Shown here: positions 1-8,687 of the stretch, in pieces | Numbering within the stretch: position 1 is the stretch's first letter | How the letters are laid out: every line of letters starts with the position of its first letter | NCBI RefSeq assembly: GCF_002920635.1 | Contig: NZ_PQSR01000001.1 | Span: 62,001 to 126,000, forward strand | DNA length: 64,000 nt | Origin: Streptomyces sp. Ru72 | GTDB lineage: Bacteria; Actinomycetota; Actinomycetes; Streptomycetales; Streptomycetaceae | Direction of reading: 5' to 3' | Made by a program: the position numbers and the translations under genes | The notes under the pieces: model-generated | Databases searched by the model: none | Told to the model about the DNA's origin: nothing | What the model saw: the letters and a program-made list of their open reading frames with translations, nothing else

Positions 1-739
1 GGCCATCGCGCAGGCCACGGAGGCCGGGTTCACCCCGATGCTGACGCCGGCCCTGGTCCGCCCGCGCGCCATGGAGGGAACGGGCTTCCTCGGCCAGGCC
101 GCCGAGAACGTGTACCACCTGGAGAAGGACGACTTCTACCTGGTCGGCACCTCCGAGGTCCCGCTCGCGGCGTACCACATGGACGAGATCATCGACGCGG
201 ACAAGCTGCCGCTGCGCTACGCGGGCTTCTCGCCGTGCTTCCGCCGCGAGGCCGGCACGTACGGCAAGGACACGCGCGGCATCTTCCGCGTGCACCAGTT
301 CGACAAGGTCGAGATGTTCTCGTTCGTCGACCCCGAGGACGCCGAGAACGAGCACAAGCGGCTGCTGGAGTGGGAGAAGCAGTGGCTGACCTCGCTCGAG
401 CTGCCGTTCCAGGTCATCGACGTGGCGACCGGTGACCTCGGCGCGTCGGCGTCGCGGAAGTACGACTGCGAGGCCTGGATCCCGACCCAGGGCAAGTACC
501 GCGAGCTGACCTCGGCCTCCAACTGCGACACCTTCCAGGCGCGCCGGCTGGCGGTCCGCATGCGCGACGGCAAGAAGGTGCAGCCTCTGGCGACGCTGAA
601 CGGCACGCTGTGCGCCGTACCGCGCACCATCGTGGCGATCCTGGAGAACCACCAGCTGGCCGACGGCTCGGTGCGGGTGCCCGAGATCCTGCGCCCGTAC
701 CTGGGCGGCCGGGAGCTGCTGGAGCCCGTGGCCAGGTGA
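1..739 (+). CDS. serS: Seryl-tRNA synthetase, 3' part (5' end outside window)
   Basis: Class II aminoacyl-tRNA synthetase that charges serine onto tRNA-Ser, and tRNA-Sec where present, in the cytoplasm. The reading frame is open from base 2 and ends at TGA 737-739. About 245 C-terminal residues are present, which covers most of the catalytic core; the N-terminal coiled-coil arm is outside the window. Motif 2 is visible as [18 protein letters not shown], and motif 3 as the stretch from [20 protein letters not shown] to [11 protein letters not shown] near the end. The TSEVPL element that binds serine is also present. The stop overlaps the GTG start of the next gene, so the two are probably co-transcribed. 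The identity is secure; only the missing 5' part limits it. Confidence 0.97.
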   Translation, partial: AIAQATEAGFTPMLTPALVRPRAMEGTGFLGQAAENVYHLEKDDFYLVGTSEVPLAAYHMDEIIDADKLPLRYAGFSPCFRREAGTYGKDTRGIFRVHQFDKVEMFSFVDPEDAENEHKRLLEWEKQWLTSLELPFQVIDVATGDLGASASRKYDCEAWIPTQGKYRELTSASNCDTFQARRLAVRMRDGKKVQPLATLNGTLCAVPRTIVAILENHQLADGSVRVPEILRPYLGGRELLEPVAR

Positions 740-1572
740 GCACGGGAGAACATGCCGGTTATCCGTCCACGTTTCCCTACAAGCTGATCGCGACCGACCT
801 CGACGGGACGCTCCTGCGCTCCGACGAGACGGTCTCGGAGCGCACACGTGAGGCGCTCGCCGCGGCCACCGCGGCGGGCGCCGCGCACATCGTCGTCACC
901 GGGCGGGCGGTCCCGTGGACCCGCCCCGTCCTCGACGACCTCGGCTACCGGGGTCTCGCCGTGTGCGGCCAGGGCGCGCAGGTCTACGACGCGGGCGAGC
1001 ACCGTCTGCTGACGTCGGTGACGCTGGACCGGCAGATAGCGGCTCTGGCCCTGGCCAAGATCGAGGCGGAGGTGGGCCCGCTGCTGCTGGCGGCGAGCCG
1101 GGACGGCCTGGAGGGGGAGGTCCTGGTCGGCCCCGGCTACCGGGTCCATGACGGGCCGCTGCCGTACCAGCCGATCAAGGACGTGGCGGACCTGTGGTCG
1201 GCGCCGCTGAACAAGGTCTACCTCCAGCACCCGACCCTCAGCGACGACGAACTCGCCGAGGCGGCGCAGCAGGCCGCCGGTGGCCTCGTCGGGGTCACCA
1301 TGGCGGGCGAGGGCATCGTGGAGATCCTCCCCCTCGGCCTGAGCAAGGCGACGGGTCTGTCCCTGGCGGCACGCCGACTCGGTGTGAAGGCCGCGGAGAC
1401 GATCGCCTTCGGCGACATGCCCAACGACATACCGATGTTCGCGTGGTCGGCGCACGGTGTGGCCATGGCCAACGCGCACACGGACCTGAAGGAGGTCGCG
1501 GACGAGGTGACGCTGACCAACGACGAGGACGGCATCGCGGTGGTGCTGGAGCGGTTGCTGGTGCCGGCGTAA
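736..1572 (+). CDS. HAD-superfamily (Cof-type) phosphatase
   Basis: Predicted cytoplasmic sugar-phosphate or related phosphatase of the haloacid dehalogenase superfamily, Cof/YidA subfamily, 278 residues. Motif I is [14 protein letters not shown] near residue 17, motif II is VVTGRAV, and motif IV is [13 protein letters not shown] near the end; the large cap domain lies between. I chose the GTG at 736 because it overlaps the serS stop (GTGA), the usual translational coupling. Open frame upstream of it runs through serS and is a shadow. A second member of the same family lies at 9686-10555 with a nearly identical motif I, so the two are paralogues. The substrate cannot be inferred from the sequence. 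Confidence 0.9.
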   Translation: MSTGEHAGYPSTFPYKLIATDLDGTLLRSDETVSERTREALAAATAAGAAHIVVTGRAVPWTRPVLDDLGYRGLAVCGQGAQVYDAGEHRLLTSVTLDRQIAALALAKIEAEVGPLLLAASRDGLEGEVLVGPGYRVHDGPLPYQPIKDVADLWSAPLNKVYLQHPTLSDDELAEAAQQAAGGLVGVTMAGEGIVEILPLGLSKATGLSLAARRLGVKAAETIAFGDMPNDIPMFAWSAHGVAMANAHTDLKEVADEVTLTNDEDGIAVVLERLLVPA

Positions 1573-1588
1573 CCGCAACAGCTTTGCG

Positions 1589-1692
<104 letters not shown>

Positions 1693-1741
1693 GGGTGGGC
1701 GGCCCACGCGATGCTGATCGCGTGCTCGAAGCGGCCGCCCC

Positions 1742-1810
1742 GGGCAGCTCCCCGTGCGGGGCGGGCTCGACGGAGTGGGTAACTACTCCGGAGCCCGCCG
1801 CGGGCTGCCC
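1742..1810. other. Nested hairpin / cruciform-forming element
   Basis: Three nested complementary arms are visible: GGGCAGC 1742-1748 with GCTGCCC 1804-1810, GCGGGCTC 1761-1768 with GAGCCCGC 1791-1798, and CGGAGT 1771-1776 with ACTCCG 1785-1790. A side hairpin CCCC-gtgc-GGGG sits at 1750-1761. This is far more structure than a simple terminator. It lies 50 bp upstream of the tRNA-like gene, reading on the minus strand. It could be a leader structure of that transcript, a structured small RNA, or a bidirectional terminator for the HAD gene. The rest of the 1573-1969 interval holds only a 14-codon open frame at 1838-1882 (see rejected items). Confidence 0.5.
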
Positions 1811-1969
1811 TGTCGGGAGCTCGGCGTACTGTCGTGCATGGACATCGCCCAGCTCCTCTCCCAGAACGTGGCGCCGGCGTGATCCGGCGTCGTGGTCATC
1901 ACCACTGTGCCCGTTCGCCGAATCGGGCGCCACCGAATAAAGGCCGTGGGGGTCGGCGTCCTGCGAGCG

Positions 1970-2185
1970 CTAGCGGCGCCGCCACCTACGGCGCCGCGCC
2001 TTGCTGAAGAACCAGCCGGCGGGCGGCTCGTCCGAGCGCCACGGCTGGGGGGCGGGCGCCTCGTTGCGCCAGCGCGCTGCCAGCATCCGGGCGCGCGCGG
2101 ACGGTTCCCTGGTCGACGCGGACCGTATGAAGTCCTCGTCGAACTCGACGCCGTCCCAGGTCTCCCCGGCCTCGTCCGCAGTCAT
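1970..2185 (-). CDS. Small conserved actinomycete protein, function unknown
   Basis: A 71-residue protein with no recognised enzymatic domain. The N-terminal half is acidic and carries GVEFDEDFIRSAS followed by EPSARARML. I recall this motif pair from several short Streptomyces proteins. The C-terminus is strongly basic (FFSKARRRRWRRR) and could bind membrane or nucleic acid. The ATG at 2185 is preceded on the minus strand by the purine-rich GGACCGGGG. It is the last gene of a minus-strand run, but a terminator between it and the ABC permease suggests its own promoter. No membrane segment or signal peptide is seen. I do not assign a function. Confidence 0.7.
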   Translation of the reverse strand: MTADEAGETWDGVEFDEDFIRSASTREPSARARMLAARWRNEAPAPQPWRSDEPPAGWFFSKARRRRWRRR

Positions 2186-2252
2186 CCCCGGTCCTTTCCC
2201 GCTGCTGTGCGTCCCCTTTGCCCAGTGTGCCGAGGCAGGTGTGAAGCCCCCG

Positions 2253-2305
2253 TCAAAAAAGGCTCCGAAAAGAGAAAGAAGACCGGGGCCCCGCCAAGGC
2301 CCCGG
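2253..2305 (-). terminator. Intrinsic terminator of the ABC exporter operon
   Basis: On the minus strand, 20 bases past the stop of the permease at 2325, there is a perfect 8-bp stem CCGGGGCC/GGCCCCGG (2283-2305) with a 7-base loop. It is followed by two T-rich runs (read from plus positions 2282 down to about 2253). It separates the ABC operon from the small gene at 1970-2185. Confidence 0.75.
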
Positions 2306-2324
2306 CTCCCGCCCACGGGGACTG

Positions 2325-3044
2325 TCACTCCTCGCCCGCCAGCGTCAGCGTCCGCAGCTTCTGCCCCGCGTACCAGGTGGCGGCCACGGTCACCACGATC
2401 AGCAGGACCGTGGCGGTGGGCAGCCCCACGTCCGAGGTGACCAGTGAGCTGTCGGAGACCTTGTGGGCCACGGCCAGCGACCACTGCTGGACGCTGAGCG
2501 TGCGCGCCCCGGAGACCAGCGAGCCGAAGAGCGCCTCCCAGACCAGCGCGTAGACGAGGCCGAACACCACCGCGTGCCGGCTCACCGTGCCGAGCAGCAG
2601 GAACAGCGCGGCGTAGGCGATGGAGGAGACCAGCGCCGCCACGGTGTAGGCGACCGCTATCTGCTGGCCGTTGCCGTTGAGGATCAGGCCCGCGACGAAC
2701 GTGGGCAGCGCGGAGAACGCCATGGTCACGGCGATGGCGACGATCAGCTTGGTGAAGATGATCGTGGGCCGCTTCACCGGCTTGGCCAGCAGGTACACCA
2801 CCGAGCCGTCGTCGATCTCGGGCCCGATCGCGCCGGTGCCCGCGATGACGCCGATGATCGGGACCATGGTGGCCAGGGCGAATCCGCCGAGGACGTCGTG
2901 GGCGACCTGGTCGTCGGCGCCGGTCAGCGCCCGGACGACCGCGGAGATCACGATCAGCAGGACGGGCAGCGCGCCGAGGATCAGGGCCCGGCGGCGGCCG
3001 AGCAGGCCCCGGTAGGTGAGGCGGGCGACTGTGGGGTCGTACAT
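2325..3044 (-). CDS. ABC-2 type transporter permease
   Basis: An integral membrane permease of 239 residues with about six hydrophobic segments, for example ALILGALPVLLIVISAV near residue 20 and the C-terminal VLLIVVTVAATWYAG. The ABC-2 pattern, in which a soluble GSVVYLLAKPVKR loop follows the second segment, is clear. It is the fourth and last gene of an operon of two ATPase/permease pairs. Its ATG at 3044 lies 10 bp after the stop of the upstream ATPase, and it should be the partner of that ATPase. The substrate is unknown. Exporters of this kind carry drugs, lipids or peptides. Confidence 0.88.
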   Translation of the reverse strand: MYDPTVARLTYRGLLGRRRALILGALPVLLIVISAVVRALTGADDQVAHDVLGGFALATMVPIIGVIAGTGAIGPEIDDGSVVYLLAKPVKRPTIIFTKLIVAIAVTMAFSALPTFVAGLILNGNGQQIAVAYTVAALVSSIAYAALFLLLGTVSRHAVVFGLVYALVWEALFGSLVSGARTLSVQQWSLAVAHKVSDSSLVTSDVGLPTATVLLIVVTVAATWYAGQKLRTLTLAGEE

Positions 3045-3054
3045 CTTCGGCCTC

Positions 3055-3966
3055 CTACGCCGCGACCAGGTACGAGAAGACGGACTCGAGGGACTCGTCG
3101 GACGGCGAGACCGTGAGCAGCCGGATGCCGTGCTCGCGAGCGACCTTCGGCAGCAGCGTTGTGAACCGGCCGAAGTCGATCGCCTGGATACGCAGGGCGC
3201 CTTCGGTGAGGTCGACCTCGATACCGGAGGTCGACGGGTCGGCGATCAGCGCGGCGGCCAGGGCCCGGTCGTCGCTGGAACGCACCAGATAGCGGTGCGG
3301 GCGGTCGGTCATCAGGCGGCGGATCCTGCGGAAGTCCCCGCTCGCCGCGTGCCGTCCGGCGACGATCACCTCGATGTGCGAGGCCAACTGCTCGACCTCT
3401 TCGAGGATGTGGGAGGAGAACAGCACGGTGCGGCCCTCGGCGCCCATACGCCGCAGCAGCTCCATGAGTTGCATGCGCTGGCGCGGGTCCATGCCGTTGA
3501 ACGGCTCGTCGAGCAGCAGCAGCGACGGGTCGTGCACGAGCGCGGACGCCATCTTCACGCGCTGCCGCATGCCCTTGGAGTACGTGGAGATCTTCCGGTC
3601 CTGTGCGTATTCCATCTCGACCGTGGCCAGGGCCCGCTGGGCGGCCTTGGCGCCGAGGCCGTGCAACTCGGCGTTGGCGACGACGAATTCGCGGCCCGTG
3701 AGGAAGTCGTACATCGCCTCACGCTCGGGGACGATGCCGATGTGCCGGTAGATCTCCTCGTTGCGCCACACCGGCTGTCCGTCGAGGGTGACGGACCCGG
3801 TGGAGGGGGCGAGGAAGCCGCCCATCATGTTGATGAGGGTGGACTTCCCGGCGCCGTTCGGGCCCAGCAGGCCGGTGACTCCGGGACCGATGGTCATCGT
3901 GACGTCGTTGACGGCGACCACGTTGCCGAACCAGCGGGAGACATGGTCGATGGTGAGCGTTGTCAC
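3055..3966 (-). CDS. ABC transporter ATP-binding protein
   Basis: The 303-residue nucleotide-binding subunit of an ABC-2 exporter. Walker A is GLLGPNGAGKSTLINMMGG, the signature is YSKGMRQRVKMASAL (a variant of LSGGQ), Walker B is LLLLDEPFNGMD, and the switch His lies in FSSHILEEVE. A C-terminal extension of roughly 90 residues follows, typical of DrrA-like exporters. The GTG start at 3966 overlaps the TGA of the upstream permease (GTGA), so translation is coupled. Longer open frame upstream runs antisense-like through the permease and is not real. It pairs with the permease at 2325-3044. Confidence 0.92.
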   Translation of the reverse strand: MTTLTIDHVSRWFGNVVAVNDVTMTIGPGVTGLLGPNGAGKSTLINMMGGFLAPSTGSVTLDGQPVWRNEEIYRHIGIVPEREAMYDFLTGREFVVANAELHGLGAKAAQRALATVEMEYAQDRKISTYSKGMRQRVKMASALVHDPSLLLLDEPFNGMDPRQRMQLMELLRRMGAEGRTVLFSSHILEEVEQLASHIEVIVAGRHAASGDFRRIRRLMTDRPHRYLVRSSDDRALAAALIADPSTSGIEVDLTEGALRIQAIDFGRFTTLLPKVAREHGIRLLTVSPSDESLESVFSYLVAA

Positions 3967-4871
3967 AGTCCGACCTTTCGGTAGCGGCGCGTCAGCAGGC
4001 CGTAGCTGCCGGCGACGAGCCCGAGGGCGACGAGGAGGAAGACGATTCCCTGCGCGGTCGAGGGTCCGTGCCCACCGGGGTAGGAGGAGGTCGCGCCGAG
4101 GAAGGCGGTCTGCACTCCGTCGATGAGCGTGATGGGCGAGAACAGGCCCATCCACACCAGCGCGGTGGAACTGCCCGAGTGGACCTCCGCTATCGCCTGG
4201 ATCGTGGAGACGGCTCCGTAGGAGATGGTCAGGACGGCGATGACGGCCGCGATGCCGAAGCCGCGCCGGGGCGTGGCCGCCGCGATGACGAGGCTGATTC
4301 CGGAGAACAGCAGGGAGAGCAGCGCCACGGAGACCAGTCCTTCGGCGAATCCCTTGGTCTGGTGGGCGAAGTCCAGCTTGGCGAGCAGTGCGCCCACGTA
4401 GAGGACGAGCAGGGGGGCGGCCGTCAGGATGAACATCGCCGAGGCCAGTGCCGCGTACTTGGCGCGGACGTAGTCGGCGGTCTCGATGGGGCGGGAGAAG
4501 TACAGCGGAACGGTCTTGAAGCGCAGGTCGCGCGAGACCGCCTGGGGTGCCTGCGAGGCCACGTAGAGGCCGATGAGGGCCTGCATGATGATCGCGTAGC
4601 GCGTGTACTCGACAGGCAGGTCCTTCGCCTTGGTGGCGACCGCGACCGCGACCATGATCAGCGCGGGGGCGCACATCACGACGAACAGCAGCATCGGCAG
4701 CACCTTCGACTTCACCGAGCGGCCGAGGCCGTAGGCGCCGCGCAGGGACTGCGAGTACAGCGAGCGGCGGGCGTAGGCGCGGCCCAGGCGGGGGCCGTCG
4801 TACGAGCGGTAGCCGATGTTGTGGATCCGGGTCTGTTCGGCCGCGTGGGCCAGGGGCTGCTCAACCGCCAT
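3963..4871 (-). CDS. ABC transporter permease
   Basis: A membrane protein of 302 residues with a hydrophilic N-terminus (IGYRSYDGPRLGR) and about six hydrophobic segments, including VLPMLLFVVMCAPALIMVAV and the C-terminal IVFLLVALGLVAGSYGLL. It belongs to the ABC-2 permease class. The ATG at 4871 overlaps the end of the upstream ATPase by 11 bp, and its own stop overlaps the next ATPase, which indicates tight translational coupling. The repeated ATPase/permease arrangement suggests either two cooperating exporters or one heterotetramer. The substrate cannot be predicted. Confidence 0.88.
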   Translation of the reverse strand: MAVEQPLAHAAEQTRIHNIGYRSYDGPRLGRAYARRSLYSQSLRGAYGLGRSVKSKVLPMLLFVVMCAPALIMVAVAVATKAKDLPVEYTRYAIIMQALIGLYVASQAPQAVSRDLRFKTVPLYFSRPIETADYVRAKYAALASAMFILTAAPLLVLYVGALLAKLDFAHQTKGFAEGLVSVALLSLLFSGISLVIAAATPRRGFGIAAVIAVLTISYGAVSTIQAIAEVHSGSSTALVWMGLFSPITLIDGVQTAFLGATSSYPGGHGPSTAQGIVFLLVALGLVAGSYGLLTRRYRKVGL

Positions 4872-5829
4872 GACCGACGGCCTCCTTCCGCTCGGCGTCG
4901 CTGTCCTTGAAGACCTCCGCGATGTGGTGCCTGCGCTGCTCCATACGGATGAGGCCGAGACCGAGGTCGGCGACGACGTCCCGGACGAGGTCGTACGTCT
5001 GCTCGCCCTCCGCGGTCAGCAGCAGGATGTGGCCGGAGCCCGGCAGGCCGCTGCCGTCCTGTGTGGTCACCCCGCGCGCGTGGAGCGCGTCGCGCACCGC
5101 GCGGGTGCCGTCGGGGTGCTCGTCGGAGTCGGTCACCTCGATCGCGAGGGTCGTGGTGGTCTGGGTGAAGTCACGGGTGGAGCTGGACCGCAGCAGCTTG
5201 CCGCCGTCGATGATGACGACGTGGTCGCAGGTGCGTTCGAGCTCGCCCAGCAGGTGGGAGGTGACCAGGACCGAGATGCCGAAGTCGGTGTGCACGCGAC
5301 GGATCAGGCCGAGCATCTCGTCGCGGCCGACCGGGTCGAGACCGTTGGTCGGCTCGTCCAGGAACACCAGCTGCGGGTCGTGGACCAGGGCCTGGGCGAG
5401 CTTCACGCGCTGCTTCATGCCGGTGGAGTAGCCGCCGATGGGGCGGTAGCGCTCCTCGTAGAGGCCGACGTGGCGCAGGGTGTCCGCGGTGCGCTCGCGG
5501 GCGGCGGCCGGGGGCAGGCCGGACATGCGGGCCATGTGCACGACGAACTCGGTGGCCGACACGTCGGGCGGCAGGCAGTCGTGCTCGGGCATGTATCCGA
5601 CACGCTCACGGATGGCGCCGCCCTTGGTGGCGACGTCGAGGCCGAGCACCTCGGCGCGGCCCTCGGTGGCGGGGGACAGACCCAGCAGGATCTTGATCAG
5701 AGTGGACTTGCCGGCTCCGTTCGCTCCGACGAGCCCGGTCACGCCGGGTCCCACGTCCACGGAGAGCCGGTCAAGCGCGGTCACCCTCGGGAACCGCTTG
5801 CTCAGGCTTTCGGTCGCGATCACAGTCAC
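4861..5829 (-). CDS. ABC transporter ATP-binding protein
   Basis: First gene of the four-gene exporter operon, 322 residues from the chosen start. Walker A is GLVGANGAGKSTLIKILLG, the signature is YSTGMKQRVKLAQALV, Walker B is LVFLDEPTNGLD, and the H-loop is VTSHLLGELE. I chose the GTG at 5829 because a TACCGT box lies 7 bp upstream on the minus strand, consistent with a leaderless transcript. An in-frame GTG at 5856 would add nine residues. The upstream intergenic region also carries DnaA boxes. It pairs with the permease at 3963-4871. Confidence 0.88.
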   Translation of the reverse strand: MTVIATESLSKRFPRVTALDRLSVDVGPGVTGLVGANGAGKSTLIKILLGLSPATEGRAEVLGLDVATKGGAIRERVGYMPEHDCLPPDVSATEFVVHMARMSGLPPAAARERTADTLRHVGLYEERYRPIGGYSTGMKQRVKLAQALVHDPQLVFLDEPTNGLDPVGRDEMLGLIRRVHTDFGISVLVTSHLLGELERTCDHVVIIDGGKLLRSSSTRDFTQTTTTLAIEVTDSDEHPDGTRAVRDALHARGVTTQDGSGLPGSGHILLLTAEGEQTYDLVRDVVADLGLGLIRMEQRRHHIAEVFKDSDAERKEAVGHGG

Positions 5830-5962
5830 GACATCGACGGTAGTGACGTCGACCACTGCCGTCGTCAGACCGCAGAGCTGTCTGGGGGTCCGACTCGAGT
5901 ATTACAGGCCCGTAAGGGTCACCCTCAGGTCGAACGGCGACGAGCTCGAGACGGGTGGCGCA

Positions 5963-5989
5963 TTGTCCACATCACGGTGGTTTTCCACA
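5963..5989. promoter_or_regulatory. Pair of DnaA boxes
   Basis: TTGTCCACA at 5963-5971 is an exact actinomycete DnaA box, and TTTTCCACA at 5981-5989 differs from TTATCCACA by one base. Both are in the same orientation. They lie in the intergenic region between the ABC operon and the EphD-like gene. Confidence 0.6.
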
Positions 5990-6083
5990 GGCTGCGGGAC
6001 CGCTGTTGACGCGACCTCTAACAACTGTCACATTCGCCGGTGTGACGTGACACGCCAGGGGCAGTGACGGGAGAGGGGGACGA

Positions 6084-7838
6084 GTGGCTCTGACGGGGGC
6101 GCGCGAGCGCCGGGTGCGGACGGACGGGATCGAGCTGTGCGTGGCCGAGCTGGGCGACCCGGCGCGGCCCACGGTGGTGCTCGTGCACGGCTACCCGGAC
6201 AGCAAGGAGGTCTGGTCCGAGGTGGCACCCCGCCTGGCCGACCGCTTCCACGTCGTGCTCTACGACGTCCGCGGCCACGGCCGGTCGACGGTGCCGAAGC
6301 CGCTGCGCGGCGGATTCACGCTGGAGAAGCTGACGGACGACTTCCTGGCGGTCGCCGACGCGGTCAGCCCCGGCCGGCCGGTGCACCTGGTGGGGCACGA
6401 CTGGGGCTCGGTGCAGGGCTGGGAATTCGTCACCGCCCGGCGCACCGAGGGCCGGGTCGCGTCGTTCACATCGATGTCGGGACCGTCCCTCGACCATCTC
6501 GGTCAGTGGATCAAGCGGCGGGTCCACCGGCCGACCCCGCGCCGAGTCGGTCAGCTGCTGGGCCAGGGCGCCAGGTCCTGGTACGTCTACCTGCTGCACA
6601 CCCCCGCCCTGCCGGAGCTGGCCTGGCGCGGACCGCTCGGCAGACGCTGGCCCGGCATGCTGCGTCGCGCCGAGCGGCTGCCCGGCGGCGACTACCCGAC
6701 CCCGTCGCTCCCCTCGGACGCGGCCAACGGCGCCTGGCTGTACCGGGACAACGTACGGCCCAGACTGCGCCACCCGCGCCCCGACGCGTACGCGCACGCG
6801 CCTGTCCAGCTCATCACGCCGCTGGGGGACGCGTTCCTGTCGGAGCACCTCTACGACGAACTGGAGCGGTGGGCACCGCGGTTGATCCGCCGTACTCTGC
6901 CGGACAAGCACTGGGTCCCGCGCACCCGGCCCGACCAAGTCGCAGCCTGGATCGCTCAGTTCGTGACGGACGTGGAGAACGGCCGTTCGGCGCCCGTCGG
7001 GAGCGGGCGGTACGCCGAGCGGTTCGGTGGGCAACTCGTGCTGGTGACGGGCGCGGGCAGCGGCATCGGACGGGCCACGGCGGTCGCGTTCGCCAAGGCC
7101 GGAGCGCGCGTGGTGGTGGTCGACCGGAACGGCGAAGGCGCCGCCCGGACAGCCGAGTTGGCCCGGCGCGGCGGTGCCCTTCAGGCCTTTGCCGAGACGG
7201 TCGATGTCTCCGACGAGCAGGCGATGGAGGAGCTCGCCGAGAAGGTCTCCGCCGCGTACGGGGTGGTGGACGTCCTGGTGAACAACGCCGGGATCGGTCT
7301 GTCCGGCTCCTTCTTCGAGACCACCGCCGAGGACTGGCGCACGGTCCTCGACGTCAACTTGTGGGGTGTCATTCACGGTTGCCGGCTGTTCGGCAAGCAG
7401 ATGGCCGAGCGCGGGCAGGGCGGCCACATCGTCAACGTCGCGTCGGCGGCCGCGTACCAGCCGTCGAAGGTGCTGCCGGCCTACAGCACGTCCAAGGCGG
7501 CCGTCCTGATGCTCAGCGAGTGTCTGCGCGCGGAGTTGGCCGGGCGCGGCGTCGGAGTGTCCGCGATCTGTCCCGGCTTCGTCCACACGGACATCACGAC
7601 GACGGCGCGGTTCGTGGGCGTGGACGCGGAGGAGGAGAGGCGACTGCGGAAGAGGACCAACCTGCTGTACGGACTGCGTGGTTACCGACCGGAGAGGGTC
7701 GCCGACGCGGTTCTGCGGGCGGTGGTCCGCAATCAGGCGGTCGTACCGGTCACCCCGGAGGCACGGAGCGCGCGATTGCTGTCCCGCATCGCCCCGGGGC
7801 TGTTGCGCGCGATCGCACGGATCGATCCGCCACTGTGA
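6084..7838 (+). CDS. Alpha/beta hydrolase fused to short-chain dehydrogenase (EphD-like)
   Basis: A two-domain cytoplasmic enzyme of 584 residues. Residues 1 to about 290 form an alpha/beta hydrolase with LVHGYPDSKEVW (oxyanion HGxP) and the nucleophile motif GHDWGS. The late His is in DKHWVPRTRP. This is the epoxide hydrolase-like pattern with an Asp nucleophile. Residues from about 305 form a classical SDR: GAGSGIGRA cofactor loop, NNAG, then the catalytic Ser of NVASAAAYQ and YSTSK. This order matches mycobacterial EphD. The GTG at 6084 follows the purine-rich GAGAGGGGGACGA. The substrate is unknown; an epoxide opened to a diol and then oxidised is a natural guess. Confidence 0.9.
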   Translation: MALTGARERRVRTDGIELCVAELGDPARPTVVLVHGYPDSKEVWSEVAPRLADRFHVVLYDVRGHGRSTVPKPLRGGFTLEKLTDDFLAVADAVSPGRPVHLVGHDWGSVQGWEFVTARRTEGRVASFTSMSGPSLDHLGQWIKRRVHRPTPRRVGQLLGQGARSWYVYLLHTPALPELAWRGPLGRRWPGMLRRAERLPGGDYPTPSLPSDAANGAWLYRDNVRPRLRHPRPDAYAHAPVQLITPLGDAFLSEHLYDELERWAPRLIRRTLPDKHWVPRTRPDQVAAWIAQFVTDVENGRSAPVGSGRYAERFGGQLVLVTGAGSGIGRATAVAFAKAGARVVVVDRNGEGAARTAELARRGGALQAFAETVDVSDEQAMEELAEKVSAAYGVVDVLVNNAGIGLSGSFFETTAEDWRTVLDVNLWGVIHGCRLFGKQMAERGQGGHIVNVASAAAYQPSKVLPAYSTSKAAVLMLSECLRAELAGRGVGVSAICPGFVHTDITTTARFVGVDAEEERRLRKRTNLLYGLRGYRPERVADAVLRAVVRNQAVVPVTPEARSARLLSRIAPGLLRAIARIDPPL

Positions 7839-7942
7839 CCTGATGACAAGCAAGTTGGCGAACCACCGTCGGTCGCAGGACGGTTGGGCAAGTCGGCTGT
7901 ATGTACGAGGTACTTGCCGAACACTCCCAAGACGAAGAGAAG

Positions 7943-7996
7943 TTGTCCACAGAGTCGCCAATTTCCTTGTGGATAACTCGGGTTGGTTGTGGATCA
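7943..7996. promoter_or_regulatory. Cluster of three DnaA boxes
   Basis: Within 54 bp there is an exact TTGTCCACA (7943-7951), an exact TTATCCACA read on the minus strand (7968-7976), and TGATCCACA on the minus strand with one mismatch (7988-7996). The cluster fills the intergenic gap between the EphD-like gene and kptA (7839-8051). It lies 56 bp upstream of the kptA start. It may titrate DnaA or affect kptA expression. Confidence 0.7.
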
Positions 7997-8051
7997 AACA
8001 TCGGGAACGAAATCAAGTGCGTGATCCCCGTCTCTCCCGCAGGCTGGAAAG

Positions 8052-8612
8052 ATGACGGAAAGGAATGACGACAGACGTACCGTGACGGTGTCGAAGTACC
8101 TCTCGAAGCACCTGCGGCACCGGCCGGATCGCATCGGGATCACGCTGGAGGACGGCGGCTGGGTGGAGATCGACACGCTGCTCGCCGCGGCGGCCGCCCA
8201 CGGCTTCCCGATCACCCGCGAGGAACTGGACCGGGTGGTGGCCACCAACGACAAGAAGCGCTTCGCGGTCGAGGGCACCCGCATCCGTGCCAGCCAGGGC
8301 CACAGCGTCGACGTCGACCTGGGACTGCCCCCGGCGGCCCCGCCCTCGTACCTCTACCACGGGACCGTGGCCCGCAACCTGGACGCGATCCGTGCCGAGG
8401 GCCTGAGGCCCATGGGCCGGCACGACGTGCACCTGTCCCCGGACCGCGAGACCGCCACCCGCGTCGGCGCCCGACGCGGCCGCCCGGTGGTGCTGGCCGT
8501 GGACGCCGGCGCCATGCACCGCGACGGCCACGTCTTCCACGTCAGCGAGAACGGGGTCTGGCTCACCAAGGCCGTACCGCCGCAATACCTGCGTTTCCCA
8601 GAGAGACACTGA
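8052..8612 (+). CDS. kptA: RNA 2'-phosphotransferase (Tpt1/KptA family)
   Basis: A 186-residue cytoplasmic enzyme. In eukaryotes Tpt1 moves the splice-junction 2'-phosphate of tRNA to NAD, giving ADP-ribose 1'',2''-cyclic phosphate. The bacterial role is unsettled. The winged-helix N-terminal part begins VSKYLSKHLRHRPDRIGI. The catalytic half has LYHGT, a conserved R in HVHLS-type context (HDVHLSPDRETA), then GRPVVLAVDAGAMHRDGH and FHVSENGVWLT. Length and motif order fit full-length KptA. The ATG at 8052 follows GGAAAG closely. It is a monocistronic-looking plus-strand gene just downstream of a DnaA-box cluster. Most bacteria have no known spliced tRNA, so its substrate here is open. Confidence 0.93.
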   Translation: MTERNDDRRTVTVSKYLSKHLRHRPDRIGITLEDGGWVEIDTLLAAAAAHGFPITREELDRVVATNDKKRFAVEGTRIRASQGHSVDVDLGLPPAAPPSYLYHGTVARNLDAIRAEGLRPMGRHDVHLSPDRETATRVGARRGRPVVLAVDAGAMHRDGHVFHVSENGVWLTKAVPPQYLRFPERH

Positions 8613-8687
8613 CTCGTGGCTGCGATTCCCGGGCCTTTCCGATCAATCTCGGCCACGACCACTCCCCGGCTCCCTTACGCTCGAGGC

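Noticed and set aside
1838..1882. A 14-codon frame (MDIAQLLSQNVAPA) after TACTGT, followed by an in-frame TGA and more open frame
   Set aside because: A leaderless peptide or TGA readthrough is conceivable next to the tRNA-like gene, but the downstream frame overlaps a real antisense gene and looks random. No support beyond the -10-like box.
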